A stretch of 64,000 nucleotides of DNA, from contig NZ_CP162004.1 of the NCBI RefSeq assembly GCF_040822115.1, positions 1,178,001 to 1,242,000 on the forward strand, read 5' to 3'. The position numbers and the translations under genes were made by a program. This document shows positions 27,294-36,090 of this stretch, in pieces; positions within the stretch are counted from its first letter, which is position 1; the number at the start of each line of letters is the position of its first letter. Source of the stretch: Flavobacterium sp. WC2421. Lineage in GTDB: Bacteria; Bacteroidota; Bacteroidia; Flavobacteriales; Flavobacteriaceae. Below the pieces are notes generated by a model. It was given only the letters and a program-made list of their open reading frames with translations, was not told the DNA's origin and did not search any database.

Positions 27294-27323
27294 TTGTTTT
27301 GATTTGAATATTACTTACTTTTG
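27294..27323 (+). promoter_or_regulatory. Predicted promoter of asd
   Basis: TTG (27294-27296), a 19-nt spacer and TACTTTTG (27316-27323) give an exact Bacteroidota promoter match. The leader before the ATG at 27360 would be about 30 nt. Confidence 0.75.
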
Positions 27324-27359
27324 TACTTCAAAATTAATGTTCAATAATAAAAATATAAG

Positions 27360-28349
27360 ATGAGAATAGCAGTTGTAGGCGCTACTGGAATGGTGGGCGA
27401 AGTAATGTTAAAAGTTTTGGCTGAAAGAAATTTCCCGGTTACTGAATTAATTCCTGTTGCTTCTGAAAGATCAGTTGGGAAAGAAATTGAATACAAAGGA
27501 AAAAAATATAAAGTAGTTGGAATGCAAACTGCCGTAGACATGAAAGCTGATATTGCTTTGTTTTCTGCAGGTGGAGATACATCTTTAGAGTGGGCTCCAA
27601 AATTTGCTGCGGCCGGAACAACAGTTATTGATAATTCATCTGCTTGGAGAATGGATCCTTCTAAGAAATTAATTGTTCCTGAAATCAACGCTTCATCTTT
27701 AACAAAAGAAGATAAAATTATAGCAAACCCAAACTGTTCGACTATTCAAATGGTTTTGGTTTTAGCACCATTACATAGAAAATACAACATCAAGCGTGTA
27801 ATTGTTTCTACGTATCAGTCTATCACTGGAACTGGAGTTAAGGCAGTACAACAATTAGAAAATGAATATGCAGGTGTGCAAGGGGAGATGGCTTACAAAT
27901 ATCCAATTCATAGAAATGCTATTCCTCAATGTGATTCATTCGAAGAAAATGGATATACTAAAGAAGAGATGAAATTGGTTCGTGAGACTCAAAAAATTCT
28001 TGATGATAAAACCATTGCGGTTACAGCAACTGCTGTTCGTGTGCCTATTGTAGGTGGTCACAGTGAAGCGGTAAATGTGGAATTCTCTAATGATTTTGTG
28101 GTTTCGGATATTCAAAACATTTTGCACCATACTGATGGAGTAGTGGTTCAAGATAACAATGATACATACACGTACCCAATGCCAATGTACGCACAGGGTA
28201 AAGATGAAGTTTTTGTAGGTAGAATACGTCGTGATGAAAGTCAAGCTAATACATTAAACATGTGGATTGTTGCTGATAATTTACGTAAAGGTGCTGCTAC
28301 AAATACAATACAAATTGCTGAATATCTTATTGCTGCCAAATTGGTGTAA
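27360..28349 (+). CDS. asd: Aspartate-semialdehyde dehydrogenase
   Basis: A 329-residue NADP-dependent enzyme that makes aspartate semialdehyde for lysine, diaminopimelate, threonine and methionine synthesis. The nucleotide-binding loop is VVGATGMVGEVML at the start, and the catalytic cysteine is in NPNCSTIQM. The C-terminal segment with GKDEVFVGRIRRD is typical of the bacterial family. It has its own promoter and terminator and is probably monocistronic. Confidence 0.96.
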   Translation: MRIAVVGATGMVGEVMLKVLAERNFPVTELIPVASERSVGKEIEYKGKKYKVVGMQTAVDMKADIALFSAGGDTSLEWAPKFAAAGTTVIDNSSAWRMDPSKKLIVPEINASSLTKEDKIIANPNCSTIQMVLVLAPLHRKYNIKRVIVSTYQSITGTGVKAVQQLENEYAGVQGEMAYKYPIHRNAIPQCDSFEENGYTKEEMKLVRETQKILDDKTIAVTATAVRVPIVGGHSEAVNVEFSNDFVVSDIQNILHHTDGVVVQDNNDTYTYPMPMYAQGKDEVFVGRIRRDESQANTLNMWIVADNLRKGAATNTIQIAEYLIAAKLV

Positions 28350-28369
28350 TACGTAATAATCTATTATTT

Positions 28370-28429
28370 TAAACCATCTAAGTTAATAATTCTTTATGTT
28401 TTGTTAATTTAGATGGTTTTCTTTTTTTT
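28370..28429 (+). terminator. Terminator after asd
   Basis: Sixteen-base arms at 28371-28386 and 28404-28419 pair with a single G-U and are followed by a T tract. Confidence 0.8.
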
Positions 28430-28436
28430 GTTTTCC

Positions 28437-28444
28437 TACATTTG
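28437..28444 (+). promoter_or_regulatory. -7 promoter element of the His-rich protein gene
   Basis: TACATTTG lies only 6 nt before the ATG at 28451, so the transcript would be nearly leaderless. It also overlaps the upstream in-frame TTG at 28442, arguing against that earlier start. Confidence 0.55.
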
Positions 28445-28450
28445 TACCGT

Positions 28451-28801
28451 ATGAAAAAGAAAAAACTCTTACTAAGTCTTTCTTTAGCGTTGATAGTGTT
28501 GTTTTCGATACTCTTTCAATCGCTTCATACCTACGAACATTTTGTAAAGCAATTTTCGCAAACAGAATGCCATCACAAATACAATGTTACCCATACCGAA
28601 ATAACACACCAACATCATAATTTTGATGATTGTAAAGTATGTCATTTTACATTTGGTTCCTATGTTTCTCCGCTACAGTTTTATTACACACTACACTCTA
28701 ATTACCAGTCGCTTCCTTATTTTTTTGAAAATGGTGAGACTGTTATTTCCTTTTCAGGAAGCTTATACTCCCATCGTGGTCCCCCAACTTTAATTGTTTA
28801 A
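28451..28801 (+). CDS. Small exported His/Cys-rich protein, possible metal binder
   Basis: A 116-residue protein with an N-terminal signal or anchor (KKKKLLLSLSLALIVLFSIL). The mature part is rich in His (11 in all) and has three Cys clustered as ECHHKYNVTHTEITHQHH and DDCKVCHF, an arrangement that could hold Zn, Cu or Ni. The C-terminus ends HRGPPTLIV, as in small proteins often found beside metal-related TonB receptors. A TonB-dependent receptor follows. I infer metal binding or sensing at the envelope; no family is assigned with confidence. Confidence 0.7.
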   Translation: MKKKKLLLSLSLALIVLFSILFQSLHTYEHFVKQFSQTECHHKYNVTHTEITHQHHNFDDCKVCHFTFGSYVSPLQFYYTLHSNYQSLPYFFENGETVISFSGSLYSHRGPPTLIV

Positions 28802-29022
28802 ACTGCTCTGTTATTTAAACTAAAAGATAATTTTAAATCATTAAGCTCTAAATTGAGTGATTCAATTCGTGATAAACGATTTCAATCCTTAGTTTTTAGA
28901 CTATTTGGGTTTTTATGAATTGCCTTTGTTTTAAATCGCATTATAATTTCAAATACAATTAAAAACAATCTCACGCATGGAGTGCTGTTACTTTGGCACC
29001 CATGAGAATACAATCATTTTCA

Positions 29023-31233
29023 ATGAAAAAAATTATAATTACGCTATTGTTAGGGTTTTCGGCTCTGCTACAAGCGCAAAATACAGTATCAGGTACCGTT
29101 TTAAATTTGGCAAATCAGCCTATAAAAGGAGTTTCTGTTTCTGCTCCAGAATTGCATAAAGGAACCACAACAGATGCAAATGGAAAATACAGTTTAACAA
29201 ACCTTCCTAATGGGGATTTAAAACTGGACTTTACCTTCGTCGGTTTCACTACTCAAAATAAAACCATTCAAAAAGTACAAAAAGAGAATACACTAGATGT
29301 CATCTTAGAAGAAAGTATTTTTCAAATGGATGAGGTAATTGTTTCTACTGCTTTCAATAAATTGCAGTCGCAAAACGTGATGAAAGTAGAGCATGAGAGT
29401 ATGAAGTCATTGCAACAAAAAGGAACGTCTACCTTGATCGAAGGATTAGCTACGATACCAGGAGTTTCGCAAGTTTCAACAGGAACATCTATCGGGAAAC
29501 CGGTGATTCGTGGTTTGAGTGGCAATCGTGTTTTAGTATATTCTCAAGGAGTCCGTATGGAAAATCAACAATTTGGAGACGAACATGGTTTAGGATTAAA
29601 CGACGCGGGAGTAGAAAGTGTTGAGGTGATAAAAGGGCCTGCTTCCTTATTATATGGTTCGGATGCGCTAGGAGGTGTTTTGTATTTCAACCCAGAGAAA
29701 TTTGCCGACGCTAATACGTTCAAAGCTAATTTTAGCCAAAAATTATTTTCTAATACTTTAGGAAGTAATTCATCTCTTGGATTAAAAACATCCACAGACA
29801 ACTGGAAATTTCTAGCTCGTGGGAGTTACAATACGCATTCAGATTACCGTATTTCTGGTGGTGATCGAGTGACAAATACGCGTTACAATGAAACCGATTT
29901 CAAAACAGGAATTGGATATAGTAATGCAAAGTTTTCTAGTGTGTTGCGTTACAACTTCAATAAACTGGATTTGGGAATTCCTGAAGATGGAATAGCAGCT
30001 CAATCTTCGAGCAAAAAGACGGGTTTTCCTAGACAAGGAGTTTTTAATAATTTACTGAGTTTAAACTCTATTTTCTACTTCAAAGATTCAAAACTGGATG
30101 TCGATTTAGGATACATCGCAAATGATCGTTCAGAGTTTGTAGATAGTAATGTGGCCGGTTTACATATGAAACTGAAAACCTTTAATTACGATGCAAAATA
30201 CCATTTGCCTAAAATGGGCAAACTAGAATCAATTGTGGGAATTCAAGGAATGCATCAAACGAATACCAATTTCGGAAATGAATATTTAATTCCTGATGCT
30301 ACAACGAATGATTTTGGTGTTTTTGGTACCGCTAATTATGAATGGGGGAACAATAGTGCAGTTCAAGCAGGTTTGCGATTTGATAACAGACAAATTTCAA
30401 GTGTCGAACACGGAACTGTTGGTCAAGAGGGGTATTTCAAAGCGGTTGATAAATCATTTGACAGCTTTAATGCTTCGTTAGGATATAAAACAAACTTAGC
30501 CGATGATTTTACTTTAAGATTAAATCTAGCTTCTGGATTTAGAGCGCCTAACTTGGCTGAACTTACTTCAAATGGGATTCATGAAGGAACCAATCGTTAC
30601 GAAATAGGAAATAGCGATTTAAAAACGGAACAAAACGTACAAACGGATTTGAACTTGGAATACAAGGCCGATCACTTTGAGTTTTTTGTCAACGGGTTTT
30701 ACAACCACATCAACAATTATATTTATACTTCACCTACAGGAACCATGTTGTCAAACACGGACGTATTTAATTATATTCAAAATAATGCGAAACTGTATGG
30801 AGGAGAAATTGGGTTGCATTTTCACCCACATCCTTTAGATTGGTTGCATTACGAAACCAGTTTTGAAACCGTTACAGGAAAGAAACAAAACGGAGACTAT
30901 TTACCGTTAATTCCTGCGAATAACTGGAGCAATACCCTGAAAGGAGAATTCAAAATCAAAGAGTGGCTTGAAGATGGATTTGCTACTTTTAATGTCAATA
31001 CCACTTTAAATCAAAGTAATGTAAGCGGTTTTGAAACTAAGTCCAATGGGTATACATCAATAAACTTAGGCCTTGGTGGAACAGTGAAATTAGGAAAAAC
31101 GGTTTTTGATGTCAATTTAAATGCAAATAACCTTTTAGACAAAAGATACATTGCTCATTTATCAAGATTAAAAAATGATGGTGTTCCTAATATAGGAAGA
31201 AACATCGTGCTTGGGGTGAACTTCGGCTTGTAG
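29023..31233 (+). CDS. TonB-dependent outer-membrane receptor
   Basis: About 736 residues from the ATG that begins the signal peptide (MKKIIITLLLGFSALLQAQ); an earlier ATG at 29002 would add 7 residues. A carboxypeptidase-like regulatory domain (about 20-105, VSGTVLNLANQPIKGVSVSA) precedes the plug (about 115-230, GNRVLVYSQGVRMENQQFG) and a 22-strand-type barrel ending in NFGL. It is a high-affinity importer energised by TonB. The His-rich gene upstream hints at a metal or metallophore substrate; that is inference. The plug and barrel look intact. Confidence 0.93.
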   Translation: MKKIIITLLLGFSALLQAQNTVSGTVLNLANQPIKGVSVSAPELHKGTTTDANGKYSLTNLPNGDLKLDFTFVGFTTQNKTIQKVQKENTLDVILEESIFQMDEVIVSTAFNKLQSQNVMKVEHESMKSLQQKGTSTLIEGLATIPGVSQVSTGTSIGKPVIRGLSGNRVLVYSQGVRMENQQFGDEHGLGLNDAGVESVEVIKGPASLLYGSDALGGVLYFNPEKFADANTFKANFSQKLFSNTLGSNSSLGLKTSTDNWKFLARGSYNTHSDYRISGGDRVTNTRYNETDFKTGIGYSNAKFSSVLRYNFNKLDLGIPEDGIAAQSSSKKTGFPRQGVFNNLLSLNSIFYFKDSKLDVDLGYIANDRSEFVDSNVAGLHMKLKTFNYDAKYHLPKMGKLESIVGIQGMHQTNTNFGNEYLIPDATTNDFGVFGTANYEWGNNSAVQAGLRFDNRQISSVEHGTVGQEGYFKAVDKSFDSFNASLGYKTNLADDFTLRLNLASGFRAPNLAELTSNGIHEGTNRYEIGNSDLKTEQNVQTDLNLEYKADHFEFFVNGFYNHINNYIYTSPTGTMLSNTDVFNYIQNNAKLYGGEIGLHFHPHPLDWLHYETSFETVTGKKQNGDYLPLIPANNWSNTLKGEFKIKEWLEDGFATFNVNTTLNQSNVSGFETKSNGYTSINLGLGGTVKLGKTVFDVNLNANNLLDKRYIAHLSRLKNDGVPNIGRNIVLGVNFGL

Positions 31234-31880
31234 TTTTTACAGTCTAAAGCTTTTTAAACATATAGGTCATTTAAGCTTTTTAAACCATTAAGGGATTAAG
31301 TTTCATTAAGTATTTATAACCATTTAAGGCTTTTAAGGTCATATAAGTTATTAGCTTAATTTTCTTAATTTCTTAATGGTTTTTGTAAATCTGCTTGTAG
31401 TTTTTGTTTCACAAAGAGCCGCAGAATAACCGCAAAGTCTCGCTGAGGCTTTTTAACCTATAAGTCATATAAGTTTTTTAGTTGTTTGTTTCGCAAAGAA
31501 TCACAAAGTAAACTCAAAGTCCCGCTGAGCTTCATTTTCTTAATTCCTTAATGGTTTAATAACAAAATCTTTGTGATTCTCTGTGAAACAATCTTCTCTC
31601 ACAATCTAATAAGAAAAGCGTATCTGAGTTGTATGTTTAAGATAGCGATTGTTTGAAATACTTTTTACACAAAGCTTATATGGCCTTAGATACTTTATAT
31701 GGTTTGTTTTTTATTGCTTTGCGACTCCAGTTAAAATACTTTTCAACACAATCAGCTAAAAAAAACTTATATGACTTATATGCTTTAAAAAAAACAAGCC
31801 CAAAACGGTCAAAAAACGTATCTGACTTATCTCTTTATATTTTGATTGTCTATTTTTGTTTTAACCAATTCCTTTTTTTA
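31234..31880. repeat. Mosaic of decayed dispersed repeats
   Basis: A 647-nt non-coding stretch made of related units. One family (CTTAATTTCTTAATGGTTT) occurs at 31365-31383 and 31537-31555, with an inverted copy at 31281-31300. Another (GTCATATAAGTT) occurs at 31338-31349 and 31464-31475, with an inverted form near 31764-31779. A third, GTTTCGCAAAGAATCACAAAG (31488-31508), has an inverted partner at 31569-31589 matching 19 of 21, and a looser direct copy near 31407-31437. No ORF here looks real. Confidence 0.7.
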
Positions 31881-34001
31881 ATGAAAAAACTACTCTTTAT
31901 AATGGCAATACTTCCAACAATAACAACTTTTGGACAAAACAACAATCCAATCCAATACCCTAAAACTCCAAAGGGAACAGTTGTCGACCAGTATTTTGAT
32001 ACAGTTGTCAATGATCCGTATCGTTGGCTAGAAGACGACCGCTCTACGGAAACCGCAGCCTGGGTAAAAGCACAAAACGAAGTCACTTACGGCTACCTAA
32101 GCCAAATTCCTTTTCGAGAAGCACTAAAAAACCGAATGGAAAAACTATGGAATTATGAAAAAATAGGTGCGCCATCCATAGAAGGGAAATTTACCTATTA
32201 TTCTAAAAATAACGGACTGCAAAACCAGTCGGTGGTGTATCGCAAAGACGCCTCGGGTATTGAAGAAGTTTTCCTAGATCCAAATACTTTTTCCAAAGAT
32301 GGAACGACTTCTCTAGGCGGAATGGATTTTTCCAAAGACGGTTCTATAGTAGCCTATGCGATATCCGAAGGAGGAAGCGACTGGCGAAAAGTAATTATTA
32401 TGGATGCTTTGTCCAAAAAAGTAATTGAAGACACCCTTGTCGATGTCAAATTTAGTGGCATTTCATGGCTTGGAAACAAAGGGTTTTATTACTCTAGTTA
32501 CGAAAAACCAAAAGGAAGCGAACTCTCGGCCAAAACCGACCAACATAAACTCTATTTTCATAAACTAGGAACCGCTCAAAAAAAGGATAGAATCATCTTT
32601 GGTGAAGACCAAAAACGAAGATATGTAGGCGGTTATGTGACCGAAGACGATAATTTCTTAGTCATCACAGCGGCCAATTCGACTTATGGAAATGAATTGT
32701 ACGTCAAAGATTTAAGAAAGGCTAATAGTCCTATTGTGACACTTGTTGATAATTTCAATAGTGATAATACCATTCTTGACAATCAAGGAAGTAAACTCTT
32801 TATCGTTACCGATTGGAAAGCACCCAATAAACGCGTGGTAGCGGTAGATATAAAAAATCCAACACAAGAAAACTGGAACGATTTTATCCCCGAGACTCAG
32901 GATGTTTTATTTCCATCAACAGGAGGCGGATGCATTTTTGCAAATTACATGAAAGATGCCGTATCAGTAGTGCAGCAGTACGATTACAATGGCAAAAAGA
33001 TGCGTGAAATCCAGTTGCCGGGACTGGGAACAGCAGGAGGTTTTGGCGGAAAGATAAACGACAAAACACTCTATTATTCATTTACAAACTACACAACGCC
33101 AGGAACCATTTTCTCATTTGAACCCAAATCAGGAAAATCAGCGGTGTATGCCAAGCCAAAAGTAGATTTCAACAGCGACGATTACGAGTCAAAACAAGTA
33201 TTTTATTCGTCGAAAGATGGAACCCAAATCCCCATGATTATCACTTACAAAAAAGGATTAAAACAAAACGGACAAAACCCAACCATGCTTTACGGTTACG
33301 GAGGATTCAATGTGAGTTTAACGCCTAGTTTTAGTATTGCCAATGCCGTTTGGATGGAAAACGGAGGTGTTTTTGCTGTTCCTAACTTGCGTGGAGGAGG
33401 AGAATACGGTAAAAAATGGCACGATGCCGGAACCAAAATGCATAAACAAAACGTCTTTGATGACTTCATCGCTGCAGCTGAATATCTAATTGACCAACAG
33501 TACACCTCTCCAAACTTTCTTGCCGTTCGTGGTGGGTCAAATGGAGGTTTGCTAGTAGGAGCCACCATGACCCAGCGTCCTGATTTGATGAAAGTCGCTT
33601 TGCCGGCCGTGGGCGTTATGGACATGTTGCGCTACCATACCTTTACGGCAGGAGCGGGCTGGGCTTACGATTACGGAACCGCGCAGGACAGCAAAGAAAT
33701 GTTCGAATACATCAAAGGGTACTCACCAGTGCACAACGTAAAAGCAGGCACACACTATCCCGCGACGATGGTCACTACGGGCGATCATGATGACCGAGTG
33801 GTGCCAGCACACAGCTTTAAGTTTGCTGCCGAGTTGCAAGAAAAACAAGCGGGAAGCAACCCAACCTTAATTCGCATTGATGTCAAAGCGGGTCACGGCG
33901 CAGGAAAATCGGTGGCGGCAACCATTCAGGAAAACGTCGATATCCAAGCCTTTACCTTATACAACATGGGCATCACCCAATTGCAAAAAGAAGACAACTA
34001 A
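31881..34001 (+). CDS. Prolyl oligopeptidase (S9A family)
   Basis: A 706-residue exported serine peptidase with a signal peptide ([18 protein letters not shown]). A seven-bladed propeller domain (about 80-440) is followed by the alpha/beta hydrolase domain. The catalytic triad is Ser553 in RGGSNGGLL, Asp637/638 in GDHDDRVVP and His672 in KAGHGAGKS, at positions close to those of mammalian prolyl oligopeptidase. It cleaves short peptides after proline. An in-frame extension back to 31653 runs through repeats and is rejected. Parts of the 3' half are strikingly G+C-rich for this genome. Confidence 0.94.
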   Translation: MKKLLFIMAILPTITTFGQNNNPIQYPKTPKGTVVDQYFDTVVNDPYRWLEDDRSTETAAWVKAQNEVTYGYLSQIPFREALKNRMEKLWNYEKIGAPSIEGKFTYYSKNNGLQNQSVVYRKDASGIEEVFLDPNTFSKDGTTSLGGMDFSKDGSIVAYAISEGGSDWRKVIIMDALSKKVIEDTLVDVKFSGISWLGNKGFYYSSYEKPKGSELSAKTDQHKLYFHKLGTAQKKDRIIFGEDQKRRYVGGYVTEDDNFLVITAANSTYGNELYVKDLRKANSPIVTLVDNFNSDNTILDNQGSKLFIVTDWKAPNKRVVAVDIKNPTQENWNDFIPETQDVLFPSTGGGCIFANYMKDAVSVVQQYDYNGKKMREIQLPGLGTAGGFGGKINDKTLYYSFTNYTTPGTIFSFEPKSGKSAVYAKPKVDFNSDDYESKQVFYSSKDGTQIPMIITYKKGLKQNGQNPTMLYGYGGFNVSLTPSFSIANAVWMENGGVFAVPNLRGGGEYGKKWHDAGTKMHKQNVFDDFIAAAEYLIDQQYTSPNFLAVRGGSNGGLLVGATMTQRPDLMKVALPAVGVMDMLRYHTFTAGAGWAYDYGTAQDSKEMFEYIKGYSPVHNVKAGTHYPATMVTTGDHDDRVVPAHSFKFAAELQEKQAGSNPTLIRIDVKAGHGAGKSVAATIQENVDIQAFTLYNMGITQLQKEDN

Positions 34002-34025
34002 GATTTGCATTTCATTTATTTTTAG

Positions 34026-34130
34026 GAGCTTTTTCCTGCTGTCCGCTGTATTCCCGATAAATAAAAACTACGGCTTGAAAAAAGCCTTGTTTTTCTAAAT
34101 CGGGAGATGCCGCTCCCATCAGGGCTAGGG
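34026..34130 (+). repeat. Structured dispersed element, copy 2 (downstream of prolyl oligopeptidase)
   Basis: Starts 24 nt after the peptidase stop, same strand, ahead of the terminator at 34159. The outer blocks TTTCCTGCTGTCCGCTGTA and GATGCCGCTCCCATCAGGG match copy 1 except at single positions. The inner stem is TCCCGAT (34052-34058) with ATCGGGA (34099-34105), different in sequence from copy 1 but still paired. Inside it, AAAAAC-TAC-GGCTT and AAGCC-TT-GTTTTT form a second hairpin. Position suggests a 3'-UTR RNA element. Confidence 0.7.
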
Positions 34131-34158
34131 ACAAAGAGGAATTAACAACTTTATTTTC

Positions 34159-34191
34159 ATAAAACGCTATTCGAAAGAGTAGCGTTTTTTT
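34159..34191 (+). terminator. Terminator of the prolyl oligopeptidase transcript
   Basis: AAAACGCTA (34161-34169) pairs with TAGCGTTTT (34180-34188), followed by a T run. It places the structured element inside the 3' untranslated region. Confidence 0.8.
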
Positions 34192-34550
34192 GTTACTAGT
34201 CATCAAGTTCTCTTTGTCATCTCGAAGCAAGAGAGATCACATAAAGAAAATAGAAAAGGATAATAAGATTGATTCTTTCCTTGCAATGGCGAGAAACGGA
34301 GTCGCTTTACGTTTTGACAAAAATAACTCTGACAAACTACAACCACCAAATCCCTGCCCGTTATTTAATTACTTGAACTACAATAGATAACAGTCTGTAA
34401 ATAGGGCTTGTTTTAAACTTTTTTAGTATCTTTAATATCCTAATAATGAAAGTTTAGTTGCTATAATAAGGCAAATAACACACTGTATTTAAAAGACTTT
34501 TTACCACGATATTTAAAAGCCTCACTTATTTTTATTTTAAAAATGAAGCT
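34192..34550. other. Intergenic stretch with a dispersed-repeat fragment
   Basis: No gene seen. GTCATCTCGAAGCAAGAGAG at about 34216-34235 resembles the 'GTCATTTCGA...GAAATC' short dispersed repeats I recall from Flavobacterium genomes; only this fragment is visible. The last 150 nt are plain A+T-rich sequence before the GH130-type gene. Confidence 0.4.
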
Positions 34551-36017
34551 ATGAGAGTTGCTGTTACCCGAAAAAATGTAAAATTCACCCCAGATTCCAG
34601 TAGAGTGGTGGCTCGCTATTTTATGAATGGCGAGCAGCGAACCCGCGATATGGTAAGTCATATCATGGTGTTAGACGAAAAACAAGTCATTCATACACTG
34701 GAACACACACTGCGTGAGTTTGCTAGACGACACCGTAATATTTCACGTATATTCTTCAAGCATTGTGAAAACATTCGTGGCATCATTGAAGAAATGCAAA
34801 TCAACTATGACGGCATTTCTGAGGAACGAAAAATGCTCATTGGTTCGTACTGCACTATGGAATACGCCATCGAATCGGCTGCTTTTTTCAATCCTTCCAT
34901 GATGGAGGATTTCGATCAGTCTTTTCTGGGAAAACAGGAAAAGCGGGTTATTATTTCTTTTAGGGCCACAGGTGAAGGCCATATTTCTTCGGTCGTTTTT
35001 AGGAGAGGAATTCTCGATAAAAACAACGACCTCCAAATGATGAAGATAGGTGCTAATATCGATAAGGCCGAGATTGTACACAAATCCTTGTTTGACAAAA
35101 ATAGATTTGTCAAGAAATTAGCCGAGATGAATACGCCCGATAAATACACGGCCATGATATTGCAAGACATGCCCGAGAAATTTGGATATGAAATCATAAA
35201 AAACGCCATCAATAAGGTACTAGATGATCCATCTATAAGCCAAGATCAGCGCAGCGCATTGGAAGAAATCATCTGGTTGGCAGATTCTTTTTATGACATA
35301 CAATTCAAGCACGACTCTGATATCACGGAACGGGTTATATTTCCCATTTCAGACTCTGAAAGCCGGGGTATTGAAGATGCCCGTTTTGTACGATTCTTTG
35401 ACGATGGCACATCCCACAAGATTTTTGGAACCTATACAGCCTACAATGGCCACGTGATTATGCCAAAACTCATTTCAACCGAAGACTTTTATTCCTTTCA
35501 TATCATGCCTTTGTATGGAGAAGGGGCAAAAAATAAAAATCTGGCGATGTTCCCTAGAAAAATAAAAGGCAAGTACGCCATGCTTTCTAGAATCGATGGG
35601 GTCAATAATTACCTCATGTATTCAGACAGACCTACGGAATGGAATAATCCTTTGCTCATCCAGCAACCCCGATATCCTTGGGAATTCACACAAATAGGAA
35701 ACTGTGGTTCTCCCATCTGGACCGCCGAAGGTTGGCTAATAATCACTCACGGAGTAGGCGCCATGAGACGCTATTGTCTGGGCGCTTCCTTGTTTGATCT
35801 TGACGATCCTTCAAAGGAAATTGGCCGACTGGCCGAGCCCTTACTTGCCCCACTAGAAGACGAGCGAGAAGGTTATGTGCCAAATGTGGTTTATTCCTGC
35901 GGTTCCATTATCCATAACAACAACCTCATATTGCCTTATGCCGTATCTGACTATTCCTCCACTTATGGAGTGGTTGACATGGTAGAATTACTCGATGCCC
36001 TAAAAAAGAGTAAATAA
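34551..36017 (+). CDS. Glycoside hydrolase family 130-type protein
   Basis: A 488-residue protein resembling GH130 enzymes, which phosphorolyse or hydrolyse beta-mannosides. The five-bladed propeller part (about 210-488) contains GIEDARFVRFFDDG, equivalent to the family's EDPR motif with the catalytic Asp, and later NYLMYSDRPTEW and FTQIGNCGSPIWTAEGWLII. The N-terminal 200 residues form a helical region seen in some subfamilies. There is no signal peptide, so it acts in the cytoplasm. Donor sugar and phosphorylase versus hydrolase activity are not decidable here. No polysaccharide-utilisation genes flank it. Confidence 0.8.
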   Translation: MRVAVTRKNVKFTPDSSRVVARYFMNGEQRTRDMVSHIMVLDEKQVIHTLEHTLREFARRHRNISRIFFKHCENIRGIIEEMQINYDGISEERKMLIGSYCTMEYAIESAAFFNPSMMEDFDQSFLGKQEKRVIISFRATGEGHISSVVFRRGILDKNNDLQMMKIGANIDKAEIVHKSLFDKNRFVKKLAEMNTPDKYTAMILQDMPEKFGYEIIKNAINKVLDDPSISQDQRSALEEIIWLADSFYDIQFKHDSDITERVIFPISDSESRGIEDARFVRFFDDGTSHKIFGTYTAYNGHVIMPKLISTEDFYSFHIMPLYGEGAKNKNLAMFPRKIKGKYAMLSRIDGVNNYLMYSDRPTEWNNPLLIQQPRYPWEFTQIGNCGSPIWTAEGWLIITHGVGAMRRYCLGASLFDLDDPSKEIGRLAEPLLAPLEDEREGYVPNVVYSCGSIIHNNNLILPYAVSDYSSTYGVVDMVELLDALKKSK

Positions 36018-36090
36018 TAAAACCAAGAAACCCCTTTTTTGTTTGGAACTATTTAGTGCCTTCCATCACAAGCCTTCACAAAAACAAAAA

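Noticed and set aside
28442..28450. TTG start for the His-rich protein
   Set aside because: It overlaps the promoter's TACATTTG. The ATG at 28451 gives a complete signal sequence.
31653..31880. In-frame 76-residue extension of prolyl oligopeptidase upstream of its signal peptide
   Set aside because: It runs through the repeat mosaic, has no family similarity, and would place a clear signal peptide in mid-chain. The ATG at 31881 is used.
34743..35212. Minus-strand frames of 98 and 112 residues
   Set aside because: They are antisense to the GH130-type gene and have no signal, domain or promoter.
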